A DNA stretch of 64,000 nucleotides from Silurus meridionalis (taxonomy: Eukaryota > Chordata > Actinopteri > Siluriformes > Siluridae), in the NCBI RefSeq assembly GCF_014805685.1, contig NC_060887.1, positions 16,274,463 to 16,338,462 on the forward strand, given 5' to 3'. Each line of letters begins with the position of its first letter. Position 1 is the stretch's first letter. The notes beneath the pieces are model-generated. The model made no database searches. It was not told the DNA's origin and saw nothing but the letters and a program-made list of their open reading frames with translations. The translations under genes were made by a program, and so were the position numbers. This document shows, in pieces, positions 36,796 through 48,832 of the stretch.

Positions 36796-37640
36796 CGTTA
36801 CTTTTTTAAATGAATTAATTTCGGCTGAAGTGTAGACTACAGCCTAACTTGTTTACAGACGCGTCGCATTGTAGGATTGGTGGATAAACCACTGTAAACA
36901 GGAAGAAGACGCATTGTAGGATTGGTGGATGAACCACTGTAAACACAAAGAAGACGCACTGTGGGCGTGTCTCCGTTTATTCAGGTCTGTGCAGCAGTAA
37001 TGGCGAGTTGAGGCGAGAGCAAGATGAGTTTCTCAAAGTGGAAATATGCTCATTATTTCACTTTAGTTGAGTATAAAGACAAAAACTTTTAAGTCAAATG
37101 TAAGTTGTGTCTTTCTGGTTCAAAGCTCGTATCTACTGCGATAAACAGCAACTCCAATCTGTTGAAACACCTCCAGGACCTTCATGCCTGAGGAGCTAGT
37201 AGCTAGAAGCTAACCCGTTGTTCTACATTGTTGATAGTTTTCCTACTTCAGCTGTGAAAGGAACATTTTTAATAGCTCAACAAAACAGCAGAAGCCACTT
37301 TAGTTTTTGATTGCAAATATATAATTCAGCTTGTTTTGTTGTTTATTTCAGAAATCCTTGTGATATATTCAGTTTGTGTTGGTCTGACTTCAATAAAATA
37401 GTGTTTAAAAATGACTTTGTGTTTAAGTCAGTTTTGTGTGTGTATAGATCATAACGCATAAAAGGGCATTAATGGGAACATTAAAGAAGGTTCTTTAAAA
37501 AAGTAACTATAAAGTTACTTTTAACAGTAACGCATTACTTTTTGGTGTAAGTAATCAACAAAGTAACGGAGTTACTTTTTGAATGAAGTAACGAGTAACT
37601 GTAACTAGTTACTATTTTTTAGTAACGAGCACAACACTGC
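36796..37640 (+). mobile_element. hAT-like BED element, second copy
   Basis: Same family as 28323-29284, ending GAGCACAACACTG at 37640. The BED frame starts at 37000, but the fourth codon is TGA. A later segment reads VKCKLCLSGSKLV and NLLKHLQDLHA, the C-x2-C and H-x4-H arrangement of a BED finger, then a stop. The 45-bp minisatellite has two units. Confidence 0.72.
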
Positions 37641-38055
37641 TTCTGGGAAGCTGTTCCACTAGATTTTGGAGTGTGCTTAACGATATTTGTGTTCATCAGC
37701 TTTAAGGTTAATACGAAAGGAAGGTACGGATGTAAATGAGGAGACCTGGGGTGCAGTCAGCATTCACACTCATTCAACAGGTGATCAGTAGGGATAAGAT
37801 TAGAGCTGGCCAGTCAAGATCTTTCTCTCCAAAGCATGTAAACCATATCTTCAAGAAGCTCCCTTTGTGCACAGGGTCATTGCCATGCTGGAACAGGTTT
37901 GGGTTTCCAAATTCAAGTGAATGCAAAATTTTATTATAGCACATGTAAAGACGTCCCATACAATTGAGTGCCTTCAGCTTTGTGGTAACAGTTTGGAAAA
38001 GAACCACATATATAGCAGGAAAGGTCAGGTGGCCCAATACTTTTAGCAATATAGC
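37641..38055 (-). mobile_element. Tc1-like relic, second copy (right part)
   Basis: Matches the right part of 23597-24049, including NLFQHGNDPVHKGSFLKIWF and the terminus CCAATACTTTTAGCAATATA. The left part was replaced by the hAT element. Confidence 0.72.
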
Positions 38056-38531
38056 AACGCAGATCAGAGGAGACCAGAGTGGCTCTAAGGTCAAGGTCAT
38101 AGAACCTGACAAAGGTCAGCAGGGTGGACCAACCCGCAGCGTAAAAAATGTCCTGAAGTGACACTCAAGCGGACCAGGCCATAGAGGCCACCACACTTCG
38201 GGTGGAGTGAGCCCTGACCCCGAGACAAGATGGCATCCGACAAAATGGCATCCACTACCCACCTGCTTAATGTCTGCTTATTGGCAGGGAAACCTTTCCT
38301 ATTGGGGCCATAGCAGATGAACAGCTGCTCCGACTTCCTCCATGGACTTGTCCTGTGCTCGCACTGGACACAGTCAGTTCTGTTTCTCCTGGCCGGTGGC
38401 TAGAAACGGAGGAGGGCAGAATGCCTTCGGTTCCTTCCCCGGTTTTGTATACAGAAAAACTCTGGCCATGCCAGGGGCAAATTCCAGACGGGACGGGGCC
38501 ACGAAGAGAGCCTGCAGATCATCGATCCTTT

Positions 38532-38810
38532 TCAGGGGGAAAATGCCAAGAGAAAGGCGGTTTTGACCGACAGGTACCTAAGGGCTACTTCGGCCAAGGG
38601 CTCAAAGGGGGGCTCGGATAGAGCTGCCAACACAACTGCCAAGTCCCAGAGAGGCACTCTGGGTTGCGTCCCAGGCCTTAGACTCCAGGTGCCGTGGAGG
38701 AATCGTGTCACCAGAGGGTGCCTACCCAGTGACTTCCCCGCAGGCGGGGTGATATATGCCACGATGGCGGACACGTAAACCTTCAGGGTTAAAGGGGTTA
38801 ACTGAACCAA
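38532..38810 (-). pseudogene. DIRS recombinase fragment (copy C)
   Basis: Motifs TLKVYVSAIVAYITPPAGKS, SLGRHPLVTRF, LWDLAVVLAALSEPPFEP and LSVKTAFLLAF. A frameshift then occurs right where the arginine box should be; LKRIDDLQALF follows in another frame. Confidence 0.7.
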
Positions 38811-39158
38811 TCCAGAACTGAACCAATCGGGCAGTTAACTGGGTCTAAGTGATGGTGCTCACACCATGATGTAAACAGCCGCCACCATGCGGCGTACGAC
38901 CTCCTCGTGGAGGGAGCTCTAAAATGGAGTAGGGTCTCTACTACCTTGCTTGAGAGACCAGCTGCTTCGAACTGTGCCCCCTCTCAGGGGCCACAGCCAC
39001 AGCTTCCACAACTCTGGGTGGGGGTGAACCAGGGTTCCGCCTGGGAAGAATTTCCCATGTAGGGCCCTTGAGCAGGGACACCAGGTCTGCAAACCATGGC
39101 TTGCCCAGCCATCGAGGCGCAACCAGGAGGAGACGGACTCCTTCCCAGCAAACTGTCT

Positions 39159-40547
39159 TCAGAACTTCTGGGAGCAGCACGTTTGGGGAAAGGCGTACAG
39201 GCGTAGCCTCGGCAATGACTGTACCATGGCATCCAGCCCTAACGGCTGAGGGGAACCCGAGGGGACAGTGAAGAAGTCTCCCGGATCGCAAACAGATCCA
39301 CCTGGGCTCTGTAGAACCTCTGCCATACCTGCTCCACTACCTCGGGGTGGAGTCACCATTTCCTTAGCCATTGTCCTGACAGGGCGTCTGCTCTGACATT
39401 CAACCATCCCGGGATGTAAACGGCTCTCGGTGAGAGGAGTTTGTCCTGGGACCACAGGAGGACCTCTCGTGCCAGCTTGTACAAGGGGCGAGACCAGAGA
39501 TCCCCCTGGTGGTTGATGTTTGAGACCACCGCTGTATTGTCCATGCGGACCAACACATGGTGGCCCCTTATGCCTGGGAGGAAGTGTTATCTCCAGGCAA
39601 TTTATGTGCCACAAGAGACGTGGCCCGCTCCACAGACCTTGGGCGGAGTGGCCACTCATGACCGCTCCCCACCCCGTGAGGGAAGCATCCGTCGTAAGCA
39701 TAAGACGGGGCCTCAGGACAGAAACGTCGGTTCCTTCCACACATCCAAGGCTCGAAGGGCACGCCGCAAGACCTTGATGGTACGATACAAATTCCCTCTG
39801 GGGGAAAACCCTCTGCCCCGCAGCCACCACTGGAGCGGCCTCATGTGGAGGAGGCTGAGTGGGATTACACTGGACGCTGCTGCCATGAGACCCAGCTGCC
39901 ACTGGAACTGCTTCACAGTGAGTGGCTGACCTTCTCTTACCCTCCTGACTGCAGTGAGGATGACTTTGATCTGGGCGGGAGACAACCGTGCCCACAACCT
40001 GGCCGAATCCCACACCACACCTAGAAAAGTGGTTCTCTGTACTGGAGAAAGTGCAAACTCTGAATTAACCAATATGAACCAATCATTGATATAATTCAAA
40101 ATGCGGATGCCCTGGAGCCGCAGCGGGGTCAGTGCTGCATCCCGCATTTCGTGACAGTACGGAGTGAGAGTGCTAGGCCAAACGGGAGGACCCGATATTG
40201 GTAAGCTTTGCCCCGAAAGCAAACCCCAGGAACCTCCTGTGTGTGGGAAGGATGGCAATGTGCAAATATGCGTCTTTCAGATCTATCGTGACCAGTCCTC
40301 GGACCTGATCTGAGACATGACCTCTTTGAGAGTAAGCATCCTGAACCTGAGCCTCATAAGTGAGCGGTTCAAAAAGCAATGGCAACCCGCCATCCTTCTT
40401 TGGAACAACGAAATACGGGCTGTAGTAACCTGACTCTCCATCCGAGGGGGGAACCACCTTGATGGCCAGTTTCCCCAGGAGAGTGCGCACCTCCTGCTTG
40501 GGTCCCACCAGGGGACACAACCTGTTGAACCAGGGAGGAGAAGACAC
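39159..40547 (-). pseudogene. DIRS reverse transcriptase-RNase H (copy C)
   Basis: RT: YFVVPKKDGG, LVTIDLKDAYLHIAILPTH, then the active-site box reads NYINDWFILV, with Asn in place of the first Asp of YxDD. RNase H: LTTDASLTGWGAVMSG and WHINCLEI; VRMDNTAVVSNINHQG appears in a second frame. Frameshifts near 40180, 40010 and 39560 separate the blocks. Confidence 0.8.
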
Positions 40548-40787
40548 GAACTGAATCGTGCAGCCCTTTTCTACAGTATGCAGGACCCACTGGGAGACCT
40601 CTGGCAGCCCCTCCCAAGCTGTCAGCCTGTTCCTTTTTGGGCTTAGAGCGTCGCCGGGGGCCCTTAGGCCCTTAGGCCCTGCCCGCGTAGATTGGGTGGC
40701 AACAATCTGTTTCTGGGCTTCGCAGTGCTCGGAAGGACCGTTCTGGGGCTGCCGCCGAACAGCCCCACGAGATCGGCGAGGGAGGTA

Positions 40788-41356
40788 CTACTGAAATGCA
40801 GCTGACTGCTTTTTAAACTCCTGGAACCTGTTTGCGAACGTCGTTACAGCGTCGCCAAACAGCCCAGGAGGATTCATCAGTGCATTCAACAGCACAGCTC
40901 TATCCTTATCTAGGAGGTCAGATAAGGTGAGCCACAGATGCCTTTCTGTGGCTACCAGGGCCGCCATGGTCTGACCAACGGCCCGCGCCGTGTGCCTGGT
41001 GGCCCAAAGGGTTAGGTCGGCAGCGCGAAGCAAATCCTTAATATCATCGGCCCCAGAGCTAAGGCCCTCATCCAAATCTTGCAGCAGGTCAGCCTGGTAT
41101 GCCTGCAACACACTCATGGTGTGGAGGCAACCCGCAGCCTGGCCTGCTCTCCAGAGAGATAGCTAGCTAGCGCCCCATAGCCGCACTCCTTGGTCCCAAC
41201 CACGTTTGAAACGCTCATCCAGCTTACTGGGTGCTGCTTCTGCCTCTCAACCGTCCAAGCTAGATCCAGTTTGGACACAACCCGTGTCACGACCTCAAGG
41301 AGCTCCTTGTACAGAAATGGCTTTGAGGAGTCCACGGGCTCGCTAGCATCCATCAT
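40788..41356 (-). pseudogene. DIRS gag fragment (copy C)
   Basis: Two frames (41356-41114 and 41117-40788) with SKPFLYKELLEVVTRVVSKL and SVLQAYQADLLQDLDEG, LWLTLSDLLDKDRAVLL. No further domains are recognisable. Confidence 0.65.
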
Positions 41357-41600
41357 CTCATCCTGCTCATGCCGGGAGAAGAAGCAGCCGTCGGGCCTGC
41401 ATCCCCGAGCAAGCAGGCGCTCGATTCAGCAGGGGAGGCTGGAGAGGACTCATCCGACTCAAAACCTTCTGCTAAATCGGCCTGCGAGCCCCACGAACAT
41501 CACAACTCGCCTATTGGTCAGATTTCACACGTGGTTTAGAGCGCGGACAACCCAGGGGCGTTCCCAAAGCGTTACAACGCAGCTCGAAGTTCCCGAATGG

Positions 41601-41845
41601 GGAACAGCTGTATGTCATGTAACCATGCAAAGCCACATGTCCTATTCATCATGTTCATATTTTGTCTGCTTGACAGGACCATACATATTTGAGTATCTTG
41701 TAATTTTTTATTAAAATTTGGTGCTTTGAGTACAATTCTCTCATATTGACCAATGGATGTTCCGCATGGCACCCCTTGGCAAAGACTCTCTGAGGATTTG
41801 ATCATTAGAAATGTTGCTCTCCTCGATGATTTTGTGTATTCGAAT
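41601..41845. other. Unassigned between DIRS C and hAT MITE
   Basis: About 245 bp, not clearly repeated elsewhere in the window. No gene seen. Confidence 0.4.
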
Positions 41846-42193
41846 TAGAGCTGAAACGATTCTTCGATTAATTTGAGTAAATCTAATATAAAAAATCATC
41901 GAGGTAAATTATTTATTATTATTAATTATTGTATTTGCATTTTGATGTAATATGGCAATTACTATATGGGTTCAGTTTTCACAGATATTCTTGTATGCAA
42001 TTTCGGCAACAAAATGTTAATGTTTCTAAAAAGGAAACAAATTACTTTTTCATTTTGAGAGACCCGTCTTATTTTCTCTTGTATATTTAGTATTGCTCAT
42101 TAATAAGAAAAAAAAACACTCCTCATCTGATTAATTCATGGAATAATCAGTAGAATACTCGATTACTAAAATAATCGATAGCTACAGCCCTAG
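41846..42193 (+). mobile_element. hAT-type MITE, fuller copy (unit 2)
   Basis: 348 bp with inverted ends (TAGAGCTGAAACGATTCTTC left; ATCGATAGCTACAGCCCTAG right). No ORF. Truncated copies at 16495-16701 and 55916-55949 share the right flank. Confidence 0.72.
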
Positions 42194-42994
42194 TTAATTA
42201 CAATGTGTTGAAAGATTTTTGAGCGAGACATTTTACACTGTTACATGTGTTACACATTGTCACATTCATTTCCTTGTTTGCAATTGTAGCTTTGTGGCTG
42301 CAGTGCAAAATTGAACAAATGAACGTGTCACTTTCAGGCAAAAAGGAACGTCTCTAGGTTACGTATGTAACTCTAGTTCCCTGAGGGAACGAGATGCTGC
42401 GTCGAAACGCTTTGGGAATGCGCTTGAGTGTTCACACTCTAAAATAATGTCTGTAATCAGTCAAAAATTGGATGCTGGCCGTTACCGGTGTGGTGCGTCA
42501 CAACCAGGAGTATAAAGTGCCTATGAGTGAGGGCAGCGGCAGCTTCTGTATGGGAGAAGAAAGCGCTGCATGGATGCCGGAGGTGTGGCATAGAGACGCA
42601 GTGTCTCGCTCCCTCAGGAAAGTAGGGTTACATACGTAACCTAGAGACGTTCCCTTTCAGGAACTCAAGCTGCGTTGAAATGCTTTAGGAACGAGTGTCC
42701 AATCATGCGAGACTGACCAGTCCCTGCCTAATGTGTGTCTGTCACCACAGCTAGAGAAGGACTGAGGGGCCAGGAGCGGCACTGCGATCTAGGTTATAGA
42801 ACCGCACAAAAGGTCAGAGGAGTGGACCAACCCGCAGAGTTACATAGGTTTTTGAGGGAACTCCAGAGGACCGAGATTTTGAGGCAGCCACACTCCAGGT
42901 GGAGTGAGCTCTGACCCCGAATTGAGCGGGGAGACCAGAGGACTCATAAGATGATGTGATAGCATCAACAATCCAACTGCTCAGAGCCTGCTTA

Positions 42995-43423
42995 TTAGCA
43001 GTGAGGCCTCTCTTCGGAGGGCCGTGGCAGACAAGCAGCTGATCGGTCCTTCTTCAAGGACCTGTCCTGTGGACGTAGGTGTCCAGTATGCGCACCGGAC
43101 AGAGCCGGTTCAGTTTCTCCTGGTCTGGGGCCTGGAACAGAGGAGGATAGAATGCCTGTAATCTTGTGGGTCATGGGATGACCAAGGGCACCTTGGGGAT
43201 GTAACCCGTATAGGTGACAGAAAGGCACTGGTGGTACCCAGTGAAAACTCCAGGAAGAAGGGTGCCACAGAAAGGGCCTGCAGGTCCCCCACCCTCTTGA
43301 TAGAGCAGATGGCCAACAAGAACGGGGTCTTAATAGAAAGGTGCCCCAAGATGCCTCAGCTAGAGGCTTAGAAGGGGGGGAGGGGGGGACCCCCAAAATG
43401 ACAGCCAGATCCCACCCAGGCAC
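42995..43423 (-). pseudogene. DIRS recombinase fragment (copy D)
   Basis: WDLAVILGVPPSPPSKPLAE in one frame, then LSIKTPFLLAICSIKRVGDL in another (43349-43110), where the arginine box is preserved. Frameshifted and without a readable tyrosine end. Confidence 0.7.
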
Positions 43424-44124
43424 TCTAGGTCGTCCCGGGGAAACACGTTACCATCGGGACTCTGCCAGATATTGCCCGGCCACGGGGGCGTGATAATCCG
43501 AAATGGCAGACATGTTGACTTTCAGGGTGGATGGAGCCAACCCCTTGGTGAACTGCCCATGGAGGAATCCAGCACTGAAACAACTGGGTAGTGGACTGGA
43601 TCCAGCTGGTGGTGCTCACACCACGAGCAGAACAGACACCACCTGGCGGCATATGACCTCCTAATTTAGGGAGCTCTGCAGTGGAGAATGGTCTCTACCA
43701 CCTTGGTGGAGAGACCAGAACCTCGGAGCTGTGCCCCCTCAGGGGCCACAGCCACAGCCTCTACAGCTTCGGTCGGGGGTGAAAAATGGCAGGAAAGTCG
43801 GGAAAGGAAGGTGCTTGAGGAAAGCTACCAGGTCCGCGAACTGTGGTTTGCTCGGCCACCTTGGAGCTACCAGGAGGAGATGGACTTTGTCCCGGAGAAC
43901 ACTCTCCAGAACTCCTGGAAGCAGCGAGACAGAGGGAAAGGCATACAGACGCAGCCTCGGCCACGCCTGAGCCATGGAGTAAGGGAGAACCAGAGGGGAC
44001 AGTGTGACGTCTCTCGAGACGCGAACAGATCCACCTTGGCTCTTCCAAATTTCTCACAAATCCTGGTGGAGCCGCCATTCCCCAGGTCTCAACACCTACC
44101 CCGACAGGGTGTCTGCTGCCTTGT

Positions 44125-45110
44125 TTAACTGGCCCAGGAAATCAACTGCTCTCCAAGAGAGAAGTTTCCCCTGGGCCCAAAGATGGTGCGGAGGGGATTG
44201 CCCTTCCGTAAGAATCCATGGGGCCTGAGCCACCACTGAAGGGGTCTCATGTACAGCATGCCAAGTAGAATCACACTGGATGCAGCTGCCATAAGCCCTA
44301 GCAGTGAGAGTGAGAAAAAGTGAGAGTGAGAGGCTGACCTTCCTGACGGCCATAAGGATGGCCCCAATGCGGGCAGGGCAAAGCTGCACGTGCAAAGTAG
44401 TCGAATCCATATGACACAGAGACAGGTGGTTCCCTGTAATGGAGATAGCACACTCTTCCCGGTGTTCAGCCAAAACCCTAACGCCTTATGTGGGCGAGAA
44501 AGACATCTCGATGCCATACCGCCAACTGCTCTGATTGAGCTACGATGAACAAATCGTTGATGTATTTGAGGATGTGGATGCCCTGAGACCTCAGGGAAGC
44601 CAGAGCCGCATCCACCTATTTGTAAAGGTACGGGGTGAAAGGGCAAGGCTAAACAGAAGAACCCGGTACTGGTAAGCTTTGGCACTAAAAGCGAACCTTA
44701 GAAACTTCCTGTGAGAAGGTAGGATGGATACATGAAAGTATACATCCCTTAGACCTACCGTGAAAAACCATTCCTTGGATCTGATTTGAAGCATGACCTG
44801 CTTGAAGGTCAGCAACTTGAATCTGAGTTTTATGAGAGAGCGGTTCAACTGATGTAGATCTAAGAATACGCAACCCTCTGTCCTTTTTGGAAACTATGAA
44901 GTACCGGCTGTATAACCCGGACTCTCGTCCTGATGGAGGGACCACCTTGATGGCCTTCTTCTTCAGAAGAGTGTTTACTTCTGTTCTATGACCAGAACCT
45001 GCTGGCTTCCCACCAGGGTGGAAAGAACCCCGTGAAAATGGGGCGGAGGAGACCCGAACTGAATCGAGTAGCCTCGATCTACGGCTTGTGCAGGACCCAC
45101 TGAGACACAT
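44125..45110 (-). pseudogene. DIRS reverse transcriptase (copy D)
   Basis: Motifs YSRYFIVSKKDRG, VYFHVSILPSHRKFLRFAF, YQYRVLLFSLALSPRTF and LKYINDLFIVAQSE. As in copy C, the catalytic box is YIND rather than YxDD. Frames change near 44690 and 44590. The following part toward RNase H is degenerate. Confidence 0.75.
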
Positions 45111-45703
45111 CTGGAAAAGCTTTCCAAGCTGCCAGAAAGTGCCCTAGGGGTATCAGTCCTTCAAGACTGACCTCTGGTGTGCCTAGAGCCAGGGCAGTGC
45201 CCTGAAAAGGCTCTAGGGGGAGAGCATGACGCGACGCTGTGTTTCCGCACCCCCTGGTAGGAGGTGGAGGGCTGCGGTTGGGGCTGCCCCGCCAAGAAGC
45301 CCTATGTAAGCAGCATGGGTGGACACCAGGGCAGCCATAGACCAGCCAATGGCCCTAGCGGTCTCTTTAATGGTTCTGAGAGCCAGATCCGCCATACGGC
45401 GAAGCTCCACAAAATGGCTGCCTCCCACTCTTATTTCGGGGTCTTGACAGAGGAAGCAATCCCGGGAGAGAGATAGCTCGCAAGCGTCTCTTCAACCTGC
45501 AGCATCGCACCATAGCCGTGTACTTTCCGCCCCATAACGTGTGAATACAATGTTGAAAGGGGCTGAAGGGGCCACCCTTTGACCATGACACTTCAGTGTA
45601 GAGGTCCGGAAAGAACGGGAAATCCCGACATGGAGGTTGCAACCTGGTGTCAGAAAAAGTGCTCGTCCAGCAGAGGGACTTTCTGCTCATGAGCCGACCA
45701 ATT

Positions 45704-45862
<159 letters not shown>

Positions 45863-46188
45863 TTATTATTATTACTATTTTCAATTTATTTTATTTTATT
45901 TTACTATGAGGAGTGAGAGCACCCCTTGAGGAGTACTCTCCAGGAGTGGAGGGATCGCATGAGCGGCACAATGTGCGTGGCACAATAAACGCAGATCATG
46001 CACAGAATGTGCGCAGCCGCGTCCCTCAGGAACCGACCTAGCTCCGCCCAACTCCATAGCTCTACGAGCCTATATTTATATATATATATATATATATGTT
46101 CCTGGGAGCAGACACGCTTGTATACATACACACACACACATTATATATATATATATATATATAATGTATTATACTTCATAAGGCACTG

Positions 46189-46235
<47 letters not shown>

Positions 46236-46238
<3 letters not shown>

Positions 46239-47863
46239 TGCTCATAAAGTATTCGCCCCTTGAACTTTGCGACCTTTTGCCACATTTCAGGCTTCAAACA
46301 TAAAGATATGAAACTGTAATTTTATGTGAAGAATCAACAACAAGTGGGACACAATCATAAAGTGGAACAAAATGTATTAATTTAATTGGATATTTCAAAC
46401 TTTTTTAACAAATAAAAAACTGAAAAATTGGGTGTGCAAAATTTTTCAGCTCCTTTACTTTCAGTGCAGCAAACTCTCTCCAGACGTTCAGTAAGGATCT
46501 CTGAATGATCCAATTTTGACCTAAATGACTAATGATAAATAGAATCCACCTGTGTGTAATCAAGTCTATAAATGGTGTATAAATGCACCTGCACTGTGAT
46601 AGTCTCAGAGGTCCGTTTAAAGCGCAGAGAGCATCATGAAGAACAAGGAACACACCAGGCAGGTCCGAGATACTGTTGTGGAGAAGTTTAAAGCCGGATT
46701 TGGATACAAAAAGATTTCCCAAGCTTTAAACATCCCAAGGAGCACTGTGCAAGCGATAATATTGAAATGGAAGGAGTATCAGACCACTGGAACTGGCCGT
46801 CCCTCTAAACTTTCAGCCCATACAAGAAAAAGACTGATCAGAGATGCAGCCAAGAGGGACATAATCACTCTGGATGAACTGCAGAGATCTACAGCTGAGG
46901 TGGGAGACTCTGTCCATAGGACAACAATTAGTTGTATACTGCACAAATCTGGCCTTTATGGAAGAGTGGCAAGAAGAAAGCCATTCCTTAAAGATATCCA
47001 TAAAAAGTGTCGTTTAAAGTTTGCCACAAGCCACCTGGGAGACACACCAAACATGTGGAAGAAGGTGCTCTGGTCAGATTAAACCAAAATCGAACTTTTT
47101 GGCAACAATGCAAAACGTTATGTTTGGTGTAAAAGCAACACAGCTCATCACCCTGAACACACCATCCCCACTGTCAAACATTGTGGTGGCAGCATCATGG
47201 TTTGGGCCTGCTTTTCTTCAGCAGGGACAGGGAAGATGGTTAAAATTGATGGGAAGATGGATGGAGCCGAATACAGGACCATTCTGAAAGAAAACCTGAT
47301 GGAGACTGCAAAAGACCTGAGACTGGGACGGAGATTTGTCTTCCAACAAGACAATGATCCAAAACATAAAGCAAAATCTACAATGGAATGGTTAACAAAT
47401 AAACATATCCAGGTGTTAGAATGGCCAAGTCAAAGTCCAGACCTGAATCCAATCGAGAATCTGTGAAAAGAACTGAAAATTGCTGTTCACAAATGCTCTC
47501 CATCCAACCTCACTGAGCTTGAGCTGTTTTGCAAGGAGGAATGGGCAAAAATTTCAGTCTCTCGATGTGCAAAACTGATAGAGACATACCCCAAGCGACT
47601 TACAGCTGTAATCGCAGCAAAAGGTGGCGCTACAAAGTATTAACTTAAGGGGGCTGAATAATTTTGCACACCCAATTTTTCAGTTTTTTTATTTGTTAAA
47701 AAAGTTTGAAATATCCAATAAATTTCGTTCCACTTCATGATTGTGTCCCACTTGTTGTTGATTCTTCACAAAAAATTACAGTTTTATATCTTTATGTTTG
47801 AAGCCTGAAATGTGGCAAAAGGTCGCAAAGTTTAAGAGGGCCGAATACTTTCACAAGGCACTG
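46236..47863 (+). mobile_element. Tc1-like transposon, nearly intact
   Basis: 1628 bp starting CAGTG and ending CACTG, flanked by TA on both sides (46234-46235 and 47864-47865), as Tc1 insertion requires. The inverted repeats exceed 200 bp: left text around AACAACAAGTGGGACACAAT recurs inverted at the right. It is inserted in DIRS D next to a (TA)n tract. Confidence 0.93.
46636..47643 (+). pseudogene. Tc1-family transposase with two stop codons
   Basis: One uninterrupted frame of 336 codons apart from two nonsense changes. Start MKNKEHTRQVRDTVVEKF; helix-turn-helix GFGYKKISQALNIPRSTVQA; GRPSKLSAHTRK linker. Catalytic D148 in VLWSD, second D in FQQDNDPKH, E in DLNPIENL, with the D34E spacing of Tc1 transposases. 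Ends KGGATKY, TAA at 47641-47643. Stops: TAA at 47080 directly after the catalytic WSD (usually a Glu/Lys codon) and TGA at 47464 in place of the usual Trp after IENL. No frameshift, so decay is recent. Confidence 0.9.
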
Positions 47864-47975
47864 TATATTTGCCAGCGTCAAATTTTTGACTGATTACACA
47901 CATTATTTCAGAGCATGAACACTCAGGCGTGTTCCCAAAGTGTTACATTATATTATATTAAAGCTTTGTTAACAT

Positions 47976-47977
<2 letters not shown>

Positions 47978-48033
<56 letters not shown>

Positions 48034-48540
48034 CATGCGCATTAAATCAACTGGAAAAACATTTTTCTTATTCAAAAAATTACACACAATATGTACAGAG
48101 GTATTGGAACACCTGAATTTTTCAGCTATAAACAGAACTGTTTTTGGATGTAGTAACATTACAATAAATTTAAACCTGTTCCAGCATGACAGTGCCCCTT
48201 TGCACGAAGCCAACTCCATGAAAATGTGGTATACATGGATACTGGCCTGCTATAGATTTTTAAACTCAACCCCACTGAACACTTATGGGATGAATTGGAA
48301 GGCTGACTACAGCCAAGCCCTCCTCACCCTACATCAGTACCTGATGCTACTAACATGCTTGTGGCTGAATAAGACCAAATATCCACAAGCACACTCAAAA
48401 ATCTGGAAGGACATTGAAGAAAATTGCAAGTTATAATAACAGCAAATTGGGACTAAATTTAGAATAGAATGTTTAAGAAAACTAAAAAAACTTTTGGTCA
48501 GGTGTCCACAAAATGTTGTCCACTGTCAGGCAATATATTC
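47978..48540 (+). mobile_element. (GT)n plus Tc1-like relic (unit 2)
   Basis: GT tract 47978-48029, then a decayed transposase trace: FQHDSAPLHEANSMKMWY and, in another frame, LNPTEHLWDELEG, the third catalytic acidic region of Tc1-type enzymes. Ends CACTGTCAGGCAATATATTC. The same block lies at 56121-56705. Confidence 0.72.
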
Positions 48541-48832
48541 AATAGTACCAGGGTTATCCATGCAGTAAATGTTTATAAAAGTTTCAGGCTTGGTGTTTAA
48601 ATCTACGTGTAAGGGCAATATGTAGTTCTAGTGAAGTGTCTTGTACTCTACAGCAACAAAATACCATTTATACCACAGACACTTCAATAATATTTAACCA
48701 CATTAAATGCCACCAAATGAATCTTTCACTGAAACTGAAGACTAAAAGTGTTTGATAGGCAAATAATATTTCATAGCCATTTCTAATTTTAGTAAATGTA
48801 TTTATTAATTTTGGGTGTAACAAGTCAAATGT

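Larger units (their letters stand above)
38058..41600 (-). mobile_element. DIRS-I copy C
   Basis: The most collinear DIRS copy in order, though its left terminal repeat is missing. The right terminal repeat (about 41505-41600) is the inverse of the left end of copy B. Element order from right to left: gag 41356-40788, RT 40547-40010, RNase H 40013-39159, linker, and recombinase 38810-38400. All frames are broken. Confidence 0.82.

Noticed and set aside
39441..39929. Plus-strand frame of 162 codons
   Set aside because: Antisense shadow of DIRS copy C.
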